Shown one piece after another: positions 23,883 to 35,130 of a stretch of DNA of 64,000 bases (its first letter is position 1; each line of letters begins with the position of its first letter). This DNA is from Begonia masoniana (lineage: Eukaryota > Streptophyta > Magnoliopsida > Cucurbitales > Begoniaceae). The position numbers were made by a program, and so were the translations under genes. The stretch is taken from the NCBI GenBank assembly GCA_022432975.1, contig CM039511.1, positions 19,618,557-19,682,556 on the forward strand, written 5' to 3'. Below the pieces are notes generated by a model, which saw only the letters and a program-made list of their open reading frames with translations, did no database searches and was not told the origin of the DNA.

Positions 23883-24445
23883 TGTCACACGGTTAACTTC
23901 TTGCCCAAATTTTCACCGAGTGATGGCGCCAAGTCCTCGACTAGGCCAGCCCCTCTTCTCAATAATGCAGAATATAAAAGAGACAAAGTGTTTACGGGAG
24001 AATCCTCCCAACCCTCCTTGATTTCCGAAAACAAGAACTAGGAAACAATTTCTCTCCAAGGCACACCACAATGCTCAAGACACTCAAACTCGAAGTTGAT
24101 GTCTTGGCTTGGTTGCTTATGGCCTATTTATACACAATGGCCAAGGCCATGTACATGAATCCTCATAAGTGCAAGCACTAACATGAATGAGAGCACTAAC
24201 ATGAATGAGAGCACTAACATAAATGAAGCACTAACATGAATGACCTTCTGCCTTCCCACGTGGGCCTGCCCCATTGGCCCAGCGCCCAGCTTTGGACTGC
24301 CCCACTGCAAGTGATCCAGCCCGCGTGCTTCAAGTGTCCACCAACACTTAGAATATTTTAGCACGCCCTGAGGAGTTTGCCAAGCTCCTTCTTCACCGGG
24401 CCCTTGGCCCGTGTCTTTATGCATCATGAGAAATGGGGCGTAACA
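23883..24445 (-). repeat. 5' LTR of the inner gypsy element
   Basis: A 563-bp partner of 16345-16908, with TG...CA ends and an adjacent initiator methionine tRNA primer site. Transcription of the element would start here and run leftward. Confidence 0.93.
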
Positions 24446-25404
24446 CATCCTCTCTCTTGATTAAGGGGCGGATTAGTTCCCTTAACAACTGTTCAGATCC
24501 CCCTGTGAAATTGGGGTTTGGATCACTTCCCCCAAAGTCATACATCCTCTCTCTTGATTAAGGGGCGGATTAGTTCCCTTAACAACTGTTACAGTCTGTT
24601 CATTCCTTACCATGTCATTTCATGAAAATTCATTTTCGCATAGTTTCAAAATATGATGCATGACATACAAACACATTCAAGCATGCACAACCCTACTATT
24701 TTGTGATGTAGGCTCAAAGGCACAAGCATACTTTACTTACCTGATCTCTTGGAAATCGGTCGGCTGTAAGCTACTTTAGAAGCTCGCTCACCTAAAGTCA
24801 TAACAGTACATTAATCAAACCTTCACTAATCTTCACCAAGAATCAATCAGAAGTTTGAGGAAACCAGTTTCAAACCCTGCTACCCGTGCATTCCCATTTA
24901 TCACCAAAACCCGAACCTACTCTCAATCACAGCATCCTCGAAATTTCTCACATTGTACTTCCTCAGTTACCTAACTGCTAAAGTACAAGAAAATGAGGAA
25001 AAACTTACCTAGGTTAAAAGAGAATCGAGCAAAAGAATCGCCAAAAGGGTTCTACTGGAGAGCTGAAGGCTGAAAGAGGAATGATAAACAAAATAGTGGG
25101 GGCTACAGTGCATTAAACCCAAACCTCTCTCGTTAAATATGTTATCCACTTTTAAACTTCCAATTACCCTTATGCCCTTGCCTAGTCATCCATTAACCCT
25201 ACTTTTATTATTGTCATTTAAAGTGTGCCATTAATTTAAAAAAAAAAGAATTGAGAACTGGTTCGATAGAACCGGATGTTACAGATATACAGCTAATACT
25301 TCCCCTCAAGTTGGTGTCGGGATTGAGATATCAAGAACACCCAACTTGCAAAGAAAACATTGATAAGCATCGCCTCCAAGTGGTTTGGTGAAGATGTCTG
25401 TCAA

Positions 25405-26923
25405 TTAGTCATGAGAGCGTAGATAGGAAGGAACGATAAGACCTATTTTAATTTTCTCACGAACAAAATGACAATTATTTTCAATATGTTTTGTGCGTTC
25501 ATGGAACACTGGAGTTTCAGCAATATGAATTGCAACCTGACTGTCACAATAAACCGGAATTGGTTGTGAATGATCATAGAGAAGGTATTTCAACCATTGT
25601 AATTCAGAGCTTAAAACTGCGAGTGAACAATACTCTACTTTAGCAGAAGAACGAGAAATTGTTGGTTGTTTCTTAGTTTTCCAAGAAATAAGACTCGAAC
25701 ATAGCATGGTAAAATAGATGGTGGTAGAGCGACGAGTAGTAGGACAACCTGCCCAGTCAAAGTCAGCATAGCCAATTAAATCGATAGAACTAGATACATA
25801 AAGAAATAATTCTTTACCAACACTTCTTTTAAGATAGCATAGAACTCATGTGGCTGCGTCAAGATGAGAGGAATGTGAAGATTGCATGAATTGACTTAGA
25901 GTGTTTACAACATACTGAATATCAGGCCTTGTTACAGTGAGATATAGGAGACGTCTAACCAGGCAACGATAGATCGTTGGATCAGGGAGAGGGGTACCAT
26001 CATTAGGTAGTAGGCGAAGATGTTGTTCCATAGGAAAATCTGACGGTTGACAACCAGTCAGACCAAAGTCAGTTAAGTTGTCGAGAGTATATTTTTGTTG
26101 GCATAGAAATATGTTGTTCTTTGAGCGAGACACTTCAATGCCTAAAAAATATCGAAGATGACCGAGATCTTTTATTGAGAAAGATTGAGCAAGATATAGT
26201 TTGATGACAAAAATTGCATCCTCATTGTTACCCGTGATAATAATATCATCGACATAAATGAGAACAAAAACAGACGTTTGATTTTGAGAATAAGTAAAAA
26301 GACTATAATCAGAAATAGATTGGTGAAAACCTTTTTGAATAAGAGTTGTAGAAAATTTAGAGAACCATTGGCGAGAAGCTTGTTTGAGACCGTAAATAGA
26401 TTTATTTAATTTGCATACACGAGTCTCCCCCTTATGGGAGAATCCAGGGGGAAGTTTCATATACATCTCTTCAAAAAATCACCTCGAAGGAAAGCATTAT
26501 TGACATCAAGTTGGTATATTGACCAATTTTAATAGCAGCAATGGATAGGAGAAGACAAATAGTGACTAATTTAGCCACATGAGCAAAAGTATCATGATAA
26601 TCTATATTTGCAATTTAAGTATAACTTTTGGCGACTAATCGAGCTTTATGTCTCTCAATAGAGCCATCGGAACGATATTTTATTCTGTAAACCCATTTAC
26701 AGCCTATCACCAATTTACAATTGGGAAGTGAACATACAAACCAAGTGTTGTTTGATTCAAAGGCCTCAATTTCTTTGGCCATGGCATCACGCCATTCATT
26801 TGACTTTATAGCCTGAGAATAAGAGCACGGTTCTTTATTGTCAATGTCAAATGTGAGAAAAGCTCTATGAGAATTACTTAAATTGGACGTAGAAAAATAA
26901 TTTGCCAATGAAAAATCTGTCAA
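25405..26923 (-). pseudogene. Copia reverse transcriptase and RNase H remnants
   Basis: On minus, the segment 26615-26923 holds WRDAMAKEIEAFESNNTW and VIGCKWVYRIKYRSDGSIER. The segment 25846-26466 holds [26 protein letters not shown], the catalytic VLIYVDDIIITGNN and IKDLGHLRYFLGIEV. The segment 25405-25707 holds ISWKTKKQPTISRSSAKVEY and the RNase H end TKHIENNCHFVREK. Frameshifts or stops separate them. No integrase, protease or gag follows toward the 5' LTR, so the element is an internal deletion product. Confidence 0.9.
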
Positions 26924-27465
26924 GGATGAATTATGATTACAAATATAATCGGAGAGATGTAGCGGAGGACCACGAGTACGATGAGGATGATCTCAAAAAA
27001 TGGGGACCGTTTTACCGATACTGACAATGATAGATAGAGGAGTAATAACATGTTGTGGAGAGAATGTGGGTGCAGTCACAAGTTCGTCGTTAGAAGTATC
27101 AATAAGATGGGGAAGTAGAGGTGATGGAATCTATTTCTGTGTCAGCCATAAGAGAAAACAAAAAATTAGTGCTCTGATACCATGTAAAAATAGAATACGG
27201 AAAGAGAGAAAATAGTTTGAACTTAAAATATCATTAGAGAGATGTCATATATATAGGCTGAATTACAAGGAAGCAAAATATACATAAAAGAAAGCAGATA
27301 TACAAAGATAGCCTAACAATAATTACAAAATATCCTAATTAATTTGAAATTATTGGAAAATCCTATATTTAAAAATTCTGATTGATTGGGTTGTAATTTT
27401 AATTGATTGGGCAAATCCTAATTGATTTGGTTGTTTGTAATCTTCCTGGATATATACAGCTAATA

Positions 27466-28208
27466 GTCTGAGCATACTATTCAGATTATTGAAGATATGT
27501 TGAGATCTTGCATTTTGAAGATAGTCTGTTAAATCATTTGCCTTTAGTAGAATTTATCTGTAACAATGCTATCAGACGAGTATTGCACCACATGAAGCTT
27601 TATATAGAAGATCGTGCAAATCACCTCTATGTTGGGCTGAGAATGAGGAGCGTATCACTCTCGGGACTGATTTGATTCAAGAGACAACTGAGAAAATTTA
27701 GGTATTTAAAGAAAGATTGACAACTGTTCAGAGTCGGCAAAAGAGTTATCCAGACCTTCGAAGAATGGAGGTAGAGTTTGAAGTCGATGATTTTGTATTT
27801 TTGAAAGTGCAACCCAGACATAATGTAAGTTGGTTTAGTGTGAAAGGAAAGTTAGTCGCAAGGTATATAGACTTTTTTTATATTGATGAACATATTGGTT
27901 TAGTGGCTTATTGATTGGATTTACTGCAACAATTGAGCTATGTCTACAACGTGCTTCATGTTTCTATACTAAGTAAATATGTTGCAGATCCATTTCATGT
28001 TATTGCCTGTACTAATATGCCTATTCAGGAGGATATGTCTTATGATGAAGAACTTAATAAAATTTTGAGTTCTGAAATCAGAGTTATGCCCCATCACAAC
28101 ATACAAGTATTCCAGCGAGACTGTGACAACCTTATTGCCAGTGATCGAAAGTTGGCAAGTCAAAATTCTTCCACTTTGGTAATGTTAAATTTTAAGTCAA
28201 AAGCTTAG
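27466..28208 (+). pseudogene. Relic gypsy integrase C-terminal part
   Basis: It picks up at 27471 with EHTIQIIEDMLRSC, exactly where 14769 breaks off. Later pieces are TVQSRQKSYPDLRRMEVEFEVDD near 27720-27790, a decayed GPF region, and YNVLHVSILSKYVADPFHVI near 27940-28005. Stops occur at several points. This is the 3' end of the old plus-strand element; a matching 3' LTR is not obvious. Confidence 0.85.
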
Positions 28209-28906
28209 AAATTTATACTCTTGACTCTATTGGAAGGAAGCAAGTTTGGCTACGCTTGGCGTAGGTTTGGCAGAGGAAAGAGTCGAGTTTCGCGTGGTTG
28301 ATCGAAAATTCCAAAGGGTCGAAACTTCGTTAGATTGAATTATAAAAATCTATTTTTTCTTGCCTCTGTTTTGCCTTGAAACTTTTTGTTTTAGATATTG
28401 AATTTCAAATGGGTTAGTGCTAATTTCAGACTTCGGAATCGCCAGACTCGTGGACGAAGTCCTGCTAGTCTATGTGCTATCGCCAACGAAGTTGAGGACA
28501 GCCAGGCGTTGTCTCACTGTTTCGTTTGCGAGACAGCGAGCTACGGTCCATAAACAATTTTTTGACCGCGGTTCAATTCTTATGGACCATAATAGTTGGG
28601 TCGCGGTCTAGCCCTCTTTTGGGCTACGGTCCAGCACATTTTGAGCCCGATTTTAAAGCATTTTTTGTTCAATTTTTAAATGTTAATTACCCAATTAAAA
28701 TATAAGGAAAGGAAAATTAGAAATTTAATGGATAAATTTACCCCAAAAAAGTTACGATTTTATTTTAATTAAGTAGTCAAGAATTAAATTAAATTAAATT
28801 TTGAACCCGTTAAATATGGCTTTGATTATTGGGCTTTGGTTATTGGTAGGTCCAGTTGAGGTAATGATTTATTTTATATTGAGTTTTAACACGTCTTATT
28901 TCAATT
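28209..28906. other. Non-coding stretch after the relic gypsy pol
   Basis: There is no supported gene. Between 28540 and 28640, 'acggtccataa' and 'ttatggaccataat', with repeated 'gcggtc'/'tacggtcc', give local inverted repeats. This may be the decayed 3' LTR of the relic element. Confidence 0.4.
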
Positions 28907-29590
28907 AACAATTTAATTATTTTATTTAAAAATAATTATTGAAAATTTCTTACTATTATTTTATTTTAATGCATATAACTTTTATGCACGCTTTCGCGTT
29001 CCCCGTTCTATCGCGGATCCTCTTTTGGGCGTGACAATACCAGTAACTTATTTTTGGAAAATATTCAATCTTTCCTTTTAATAATACTACCGACGCTTTC
29101 CACCAATTTCATTCCATGAAGTTTCAAATTCACTACTTTTGTTAGTGGACAATTAATCTATTTCATTCTATCCATCACGTGTTAAATGCTTTATTATATC
29201 CGTGGTCTATGCAGTATGCACTATCGTTTCTTTTTATTTTTTATTTTTTAAATTTGTGCATGTTTTATTAGGTTGATTATGCTTTTACGCAAAGCACAAT
29301 TTAATTATTTTATTTAAAAATAATTATTGAAAATTTCTTACTATTATTTTATTTTAATGCATGTAACTTTTACGCACGCTTTCGCGTTTCCCGTTCTATC
29401 GCAGATCCTCTTTTGAACGTGACAGTACTAGTAATTTATTTTTGGAAAATATTCAATCTTTCCTTTAACCCTAATAATACTACCGATGCTTTCCACCAAT
29501 TTCATTCTATGAAGTTTCAAATTCGCTACTTTTGTTAGTGCACAATTAATCTATTTCATTCTATCCATCTCGTGTTAAATGCTTTAACTG
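28907..29590. repeat. Direct duplication upstream of the terpene synthase
   Basis: About 290 bp at 28907-29195 recur at 29298-29588, starting at 'caatttaattattttattt' and passing through 'cgctttcgcgtt', 'gatcctcttttg' and 'ttccaccaatttcatt' to 'cgtgttaaatgcttta'. A spacer of roughly 100 bp separates the copies. They differ by scattered substitutions and one small insertion ('aaccct' near 29466). Confidence 0.88.
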
Positions 29591-29816
29591 TTATTTACTG
29601 AAGAGGTGCATCACCACAAAAGTACATTTTCTATTTAATAATGGGAGTGGCCTGAGTGGTTGTTGTTTGGCTTAACCTTTTTGACCCACGTTCGCATATT
29701 TTTTTGTTCATCCATGACAAGACAACCATCTAATGAATTGCTTAGTATAACTCAAAGTGAGGTAAGTTAAGATTTTAGAATATTCACTGAAGTGTGAATA
29801 AAATGTCTTGAAAAGC

Positions 29817-29824
29817 TATAAATA
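29817..29824 (+). promoter_or_regulatory. TATA box of the terpene synthase gene
   Basis: TATAAATA lies 90 bp upstream of the ATG at 29914, a normal distance for a plant promoter with a short 5' leader. The assignment rests on position and sequence only. Confidence 0.65.
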
Positions 29825-29913
29825 GAAGAAGCAAATCAACATTTTTTCTTCACACCTTATCACATCTCCATTTGAGCACCAAAACTTTCTCGACTGAAAT
29901 CTTCAGCTGTATC

Positions 29914-32167
29914 ATGTCTTCGTCTTCCCCCATCTCAAATAGTCAATCTTCTAAGGATTTTATTCGACAAACAGCCGCATTTGAGGCTAGCATTTGGGGA
30001 GATCGTTTTCTCAACTACGAGTTTGAAACATGGGTAAGTTAGTTTCATTTTCTTAATTATGTAATGTAAATGACTGTCATAATCTATAACATGATTTTTA
30101 TGAAAGCCGCATTCATTTTGTTTCAGGAAAAGCATGTCCTCATGGAGGAGGAGGTAGGAGAAATAAAGAAAGACGTGAGGAAGATGTTGTTAGAGAGTCC
30201 AAATGATTCTTTTGATCAACTTAAACTAATCGATGATATTCAGCGTTTCGGCGTGGAATACCATTTTGAAAGCGAAATTGAGGATGCTTTGGAATGCATA
30301 TATGCTGCCTATCTCAATGAAGGCCTCAAAGATAATGTCTGCCTACACCACGTTTCTTTACGTTTTCGATTGCTCAGACAACAAGGACTTAACATTTCAT
30401 GCGGTAAGTTTGTATTAATAATCGACGAATAAATGGTAATCTAGCACTTTATTAATTTTGATTTTGGTGACATGATGAAACAGACACTTTGAACCCATTT
30501 AGAGATGCAAAAGGAAAGTTTAAAGAGCACTTAGCTACCGACGTGGAAGGATTGCTAAGTCTTTACGAGGCTTCATTTTTGAGTTTTAAGAGAAGAAACT
30601 ACACTAGATGAGGCTTTAATTTTCTCAACCACTCACCTTGAAGCCCTACTGAAGCACGAAAGCTACCCTCTTTCAAACATGATATTTAGAGCCCTTCGAT
30701 GTCCTTTGTGGAAGAGCCTAGTGAGAGTACAAGCTGCTCAGTTCATCTCTATGTACAAAGATCTTCCTTCCTACAACGAAATCTTGCTAAGATTTGCCAA
30801 GCTCGATTACAATCTACTTCAATCTCTACATAAGAAGGAGCTCAGCGACTTATGCAAGTAAGAATATTTTCGAACCATTACGTAACAAAGAAAACTCTGA
30901 GAGATTCTAATTTTCATGTCTATTTTTTTAGATGGAGAAAAGACCTCGACTTTGCAAAAAAAACTACCATTTGCAAGGGACAAGATCGTGGAGTCTTGTT
31001 ATTGGTCATTTGCAACCTACTTTGAACCACAATACAGTTTATCGAGAAAAATTTCATCTAAAGCTATTTATTTGACTACAGTTATTGATGATATTTACGA
31101 TGCATATTCTACTTTCCAAGAGCTCACTCTCTTTACGTCAGCAATCAGAAGGTTTGAATTTTTGATTAGTTTGAATTCTCTCATCATACTGATAATAATA
31201 GTCAATATTTTTTTTGTTAATAAATATAATTTCAGTTGGAGTGGTGATAGAATAAGTGAACTTCCAGAATACATGCAAATATGTTATCAAGCGTTGCTAG
31301 ATTTTTTCAAAGAAATTGAAGAAGAAATGATCAAACAACGAACCTCCTATCGTTGCTCCTACATAAAAGAAGCTGTATGACAACACACTCCAACTTTTAT
31401 TTTTCCTAAATGGGTTTACTTTTGAATATTGATTCCAACATTTTACTTTTAATGCTTCTTTTATTTGACTATTAGATGATCAATCTGAACGAATACTACT
31501 ATAAAGAAGCGCAATGGCTTGACAAAAAATATAAGCCAACGTTTGATGAATACATAAGTTTATCTTCAAAGACAATCGGCTATTCTTGGTTTCTCCCAGT
31601 TTCTTTTTCCGGAAATAGTTCTGAGGGTGCTAAGAAAGATGAGTTTGAATGGCTGGTCAGTGAACCTAAGTTTCTTAAAGCTGCAGAGTTAAATTTCAGG
31701 CTCCTTAATGACCTAGTCTCCAACAAGGTTTATTCTTTAATTATATCTCAATTATTTTATATACTATGAGATTTTGATCAGACTACTACCACATAAAAAA
31801 AAGGGTTTAGAAGACTTTGAATAAACAACATTATAAATTTTGTTAATTTTCATACATAAATATGATCATGCAGCTGGAGAAACAACGAGGGCATATACCA
31901 ACATCTGTTGAATGCTATGCAAACCAGTACAAGCTATCTGAAGAAGAAGCAATCGTTGTATTAAAGAAGAAGATTTTAGGTTCATGGAAGGATTTAAACA
32001 AAGATATCATGAAGCCAACAATTTTGTCACGTGCTCTTGTAACTCGGATTCTTCATCTGGTTAGATTCGTGGAAGAGCTCTACAAAGAAGAAGATGCCTT
32101 TACCAATAACGGCAAGCATCTTCAAGAAGGAATTTCTTCCATGTTTGGTGATGCATTGCCACTTTGA
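29914..32167 (+). CDS. Terpene synthase (TPS-a type), two homopolymer frameshifts
   Basis: Seven exons fit plant class-I terpene synthases: 29914-30033, 30127-30403, 30484-30857, 30932-31151, 31236-31374, 31476-31727 and 31874-32167, all with GT-AG introns. About 558 residues, with no plastid signal, suggest a cytosolic sesquiterpene synthase of the TPS-a group. Such enzymes ionise farnesyl diphosphate and cyclise it. The N-terminal RRx8W motif is altered ([11 protein letters not shown]). The metal-binding DDIYD is at about residues 309-313 (31087-31101). The second motif, NDLVSNKLE, starts at about residue 454 and spans the exon 6/7 junction. Two single extra bases break the frame: near 30584-30589 (T/A run, exon 3) and 30956-30963 (eight A, exon 4). 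Both sit in homopolymers, so sequencing error is as likely as a pseudogene. The exact product cannot be told from sequence. Confidence 0.92.
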
Positions 32168-32264
32168 GAAGGTGAATAATGTAGTCCTTGTAAGACTTTA
32201 GTACAATTCAAAATTGCTTTTAGTAAACCACGAAGATCATCTATTATTTTCCTTATTTTCTATT
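32168..32264. other. Terpene synthase 3' region up to the MULE
   Basis: Only 97 bp separate the stop codon from the MULE terminus, including the 9-bp target copy at 32256-32264. No canonical AATAAA is present; 'tgaataatgtagtc' near 32173 could serve as a weak polyadenylation signal. Transcript ends might therefore fall inside the transposon. Confidence 0.5.
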
Positions 32265-32420
32265 GGATAAATTCCAAAAAACACCCTGGAGTATGGCTAA
32301 TTCCCGAAAAAACCCTCAAACTTTAAGTCGTCGCAGTCAAAACCTCAAAGTTTTAAAAACTAACAAAAACACCCCTGGCGGGGCCCTGCATGCCCCCCGA
32401 ATTCACATTTGGGGGGCTGA
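32265..32420. repeat. Left terminal inverted repeat of the MULE
   Basis: It pairs with the reverse complement of about 37915-38071. Differences are few, for example 'cccgaaaaaaccc' against 'ctcgaaaaaaccc' and 'cgtcgcag' against 'cgtcacag'. The similarity continues into 'gccccccgaattcacatt'. Confidence 0.93.
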
Positions 32421-33099
32421 ATCAATTTCGCTGCCCCCCGCATGAAAAGTCGCCTCTCACGTGCGCCGCAAGCGAAACAATTCGGGGGGCCGAACCAAAA
32501 TGTCGAGCCGCCGCACAACACGGAGGTTGAACGCGGAAGGTCTGGACCACCCAGCGCGCGTGCGATGCAGATGAAAAATAGCGAATTTAAGTCGGGGGGC
32601 CGCATTGTTAACTCGGGGCCCCGTTTGTTCATGTTCTACCTGCGGGGGGCCGGATGTTGAATGCGGGGCCCTGATTGTGCCCTAATTCCGAAAACGAGGC
32701 CCCGAATATTTAATTCGGGGGGCCGAAGCTTCCTTACTATTTAAAAAATCGGCCCCCGGCGCACCCCCCGCACTGTGAAACCGAGAGGAAAAGGGGCGAA
32801 ACTTTCGATTTTTTTTTCGAAAATCCTTCGAAAGTGAGTTTTCGTTGCCAGAAATCACAATAATCGGGCACCTAATCGTCGAGAACCCCAAAAATACCAA
32901 AACTCTATCGCCGGCGAAACCCCTATCGCCAAACCCGAGCCTTGCCTTCCAAATTCGAGCGTTTTAATCTCTAAAATCCACAACCGACCTGTCGAAAAGC
33001 CAAAAATCGTCAAACTCTAGCTTGTTGTTGCCGAAAATCGTGAAACCCAAGCCGTGCCTCACAAATCCGAGCAAATTTGTCCGAAAATTCGTGGCTTAA

Positions 33100-34341
33100 A
33101 TGGGTCCAAAAATATCATTCAAACGCCCTCGTGCCTCCTCATCAGCAACTGGCCCATCTTCGTCACAAGGGCCTCCAGCCGAAGTGCCCCAACCACCGCC
33201 AAGTTGGTTCTCGATCGATTTTCGAAACGAGGAATGTAAAAAGAGGTTCGATCGAGATATATCTTTCCGACCGATGATTTATGGGAAGACTGTCAACTTC
33301 GCTGGATGAGAGTCTTTGCAAATCAAAGAAATGTTTGACAGCATTAGGTTGCAAGGGCTATATCGCATGAGTGGAGAGACTTGTGATCGCATTGTTCGCT
33401 TATTTTATGCGAACTTGACCAGTACCGGGCGGCAGGGGTGCATGAAGTCATATGTCTGTGGTAAGGAGATCGTGTTTTATGCTAGACATGTGAACGAGCT
33501 GCTCGGATTTACGGCTGAGAGAGCTGCACAATACTATTCCGTTTCTCGAGAGTGTGATTTCGCCAGAACACCTGAGGGATTGGAATTTCTTCGACAGATT
33601 CACCGCGATGCAAATATTGAAAAATTCACCAAACCGAGATCGAAGGAATTGAATGCTAAAGCTCGGGTTGTTCATAACCTTATCAGTCATTCGCTGCTGC
33701 CAAGGGATGGCCATAGAGATCTAGTCAACTGGATGGATCTCTATGTTATGGAGAAAATGTACAGCAGCAGTTTCTTGGACCCCGAGTTCATGATATTGGG
33801 GCACATGCACGAGATCGCCCGGACACGCAACAAAAATCTACTGTATGGTACTTTGATTTGGCGACTCATGCAGAGGTCACAGGTCGAGCTCCCAGCAGGA
33901 GAGCAGTTGAGAGCTCCCCGAGTATTGGATGTATTTGACAGGCTTCATCTATCTATGATGGGTCTAGTCGAGATCTGCGGGATTTGGATGCTTAAGGGGG
34001 AGCTCGGAGACGCTCCAGCTGAGGACGCTCCAGCCGAGGATGCTCCGATGGAGGATGACACCCCCACCACTGCGACGGCGCCGCCAGTTGCCCCTGAGGT
34101 GGGCAGGATGTGGGAAATGATGCATCAGATGCTTCTGGAGGAGCGTCGGGAGCGGCAGCATATGCAGCAGAGGATTGAGTTCCTCATTAGCAGTGTCGAG
34201 GAGCTGACCCGGGGCCAGAAGAAGGTGGTTGAGTCACAGGACTATCTCAGTGAGTCCATTAGAGAGGTCACTGAGAAGCTGTGGGATTTGATAGCCAGCA
34301 GAGACGACGGCAACGATGACGATGATATACCACCGGAGTAG
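33100..34341 (+). pseudogene. MULE-borne plus-strand ORF, plant-transposon-protein-like
   Basis: One frame runs about 413 codons from ATG 33100, with a single in-frame TGA at 33307-33309 (FAG*ESLQ); the larger open part is 33316-34341. The N-terminus is rich in serine and proline. The middle, with FDSIRLQGLYRMSG, IVRLFYANLTSTG and YVCGKEIVFYARHVNELLGF, and then LVNWMDLYVMEKMYSSSF and RNKNLLYGTLIWRLM, resembles in outline the plant family called 'putative plant transposon protein' (Pfam Transposase_32). I name this from pattern memory. The C-terminus has DAPAEDAPAED repeats, a charged coiled-coil-like helix (EERRERQHMQQRIEFL) and an acidic tail. It does not resemble mudrA, mudrB or a protease. 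Its role is unknown. Confidence 0.7.
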
Positions 34342-35130
34342 TTTATTTTATATTTTGTATTTCATTTTATGTATTTTTATTTGAGTTTGATGTACATTAT
34401 TGGTTATATTTGTGTTGATGTACATTTACTGGAACTGTTTGGGTATATATGTGTTATTTAAATTTGCAGGAACTATTTGAATATAGCGATGAGAAATCAT
34501 AAAACAAACAAAACTCTGTCCAATTTTTCACTTTTTTAAATTAATTAATTAATTTTAATGAAATCATTAATTTCAAATTATTAATACATCTAAAATATAT
34601 TTTAGTAAATAAATTAATAAAGTAATGTATCTGAAATAATTTGTAATAAATGAATTCCAAATTATCTGTAATAATTTGTAGTAAATTGTAATAAATTAAT
34701 TTTAATGAAATCGTTAATTTAAAATTATTAATCAATTGTAATAATTTGTAAATAAATTAATTTAAATTAAATCGTCAATTGTAATACTTAATAAATAAAT
34801 GAATTATAAATTATCTGTAATAATCTGTAATAATTTGTAATAAATTAATTTTATTGAAATCGTTAATTTCAAATTATTAACAGCTGTCCGAGCGAATCAT
34901 TTTCTCGTGGAAGTTTCGGACAAAGATATCCATCATTCGGACAAATTACTTATTGTATTTAAATGATTAGTTAAGTAAATAATTTATTAATTACTTTAGT
35001 AATTCCAATTAATTAAGTAATTAATGTATTGAAATAAAGTTATGAATTTAAACTACTTTAAACAATTATAATGTGAAAAAAAAAATTATATTACATTAAC
35101 GTAAATGAAATCCATCACAAATTACAACAG
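34342..35130. repeat. AT-rich core of the MULE with degenerate repeats
   Basis: The convergent genes are separated by very AT-rich sequence. At 34535-34880 it repeats blocks such as 'aattaattttaatgaaatcattaatttcaaattatta' and 'ctgtaataatttgtaataaa' three to four times. No open frame of interest is seen. Both genes' transcript ends probably fall here. Confidence 0.7.

Larger units (their letters stand above)
16345..24445 (-). mobile_element. Complete Ty3/gypsy chromovirus-type element (8.1 kb)
   Basis: Both LTRs are present: 16345-16908 (3', left) and 23883-24445 (5', right), each about 564 bp from TGTCACACGG to GGGCGTAACA. They differ at only around ten positions by eye, so insertion is fairly recent. 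The duplication CATCC flanks it exactly (16340-16344 and 24446-24450). The minus strand has TGGTATCAGAGCTC just inside the 5' LTR (initiator methionine tRNA site) and ctagtgggggtggat just inside the 3' LTR (purine tract). Gag-pol runs 23817 down to about 16890. It is broken by one G-run frameshift near 21240 and by a 2.5-kb solo LTR in the integrase C-terminus. Confidence 0.95.
15039..25283 (+). mobile_element. Solo LTR, gypsy family C, split by an inner gypsy element
   Basis: The LTR begins TGTAACGCCC at 15039 and ends GATGTTACA at 25283. The perfect duplication GATAT occupies 15034-15038 and 25284-25288. It is interrupted at 16344/16345 and resumes at 24451, so its own length is about 2.1 kb. 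Interior text matches 11325-13322: 'cgacatctaccgat'-type repeats at 15460-15770, 'gccccatcagttcacc', 'agcctaatgct', and 'cattaaggggcggattag'-like blocks at 24460-24600. Confidence 0.92.
14770..27465 (-). mobile_element. Ty1/copia deletion derivative split by a nested insertion
   Basis: The two LTRs share 'tgtaaaaatagaatacgg' through 'tcctggatat' and 'acagctaata'. The right (5') LTR is 27183-27465. The left (3') LTR is 14770-15038 plus 25289-25298. Next to the 5' LTR, the minus strand reads TGGTATCAGAGCAC (27169-27182), a primer-binding site for initiator methionine tRNA. Next to the 3' LTR is a purine tract, cttcccctcaagttg on plus at 25299-25313. Flanks are GCCTG at 14765-14769 and GTCTG at 27466-27470, probably one duplication with a mutation. 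Without the nested 10.25-kb insertion the element is about 2.4 kb; gag, protease and integrase are deleted. Confidence 0.9.
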
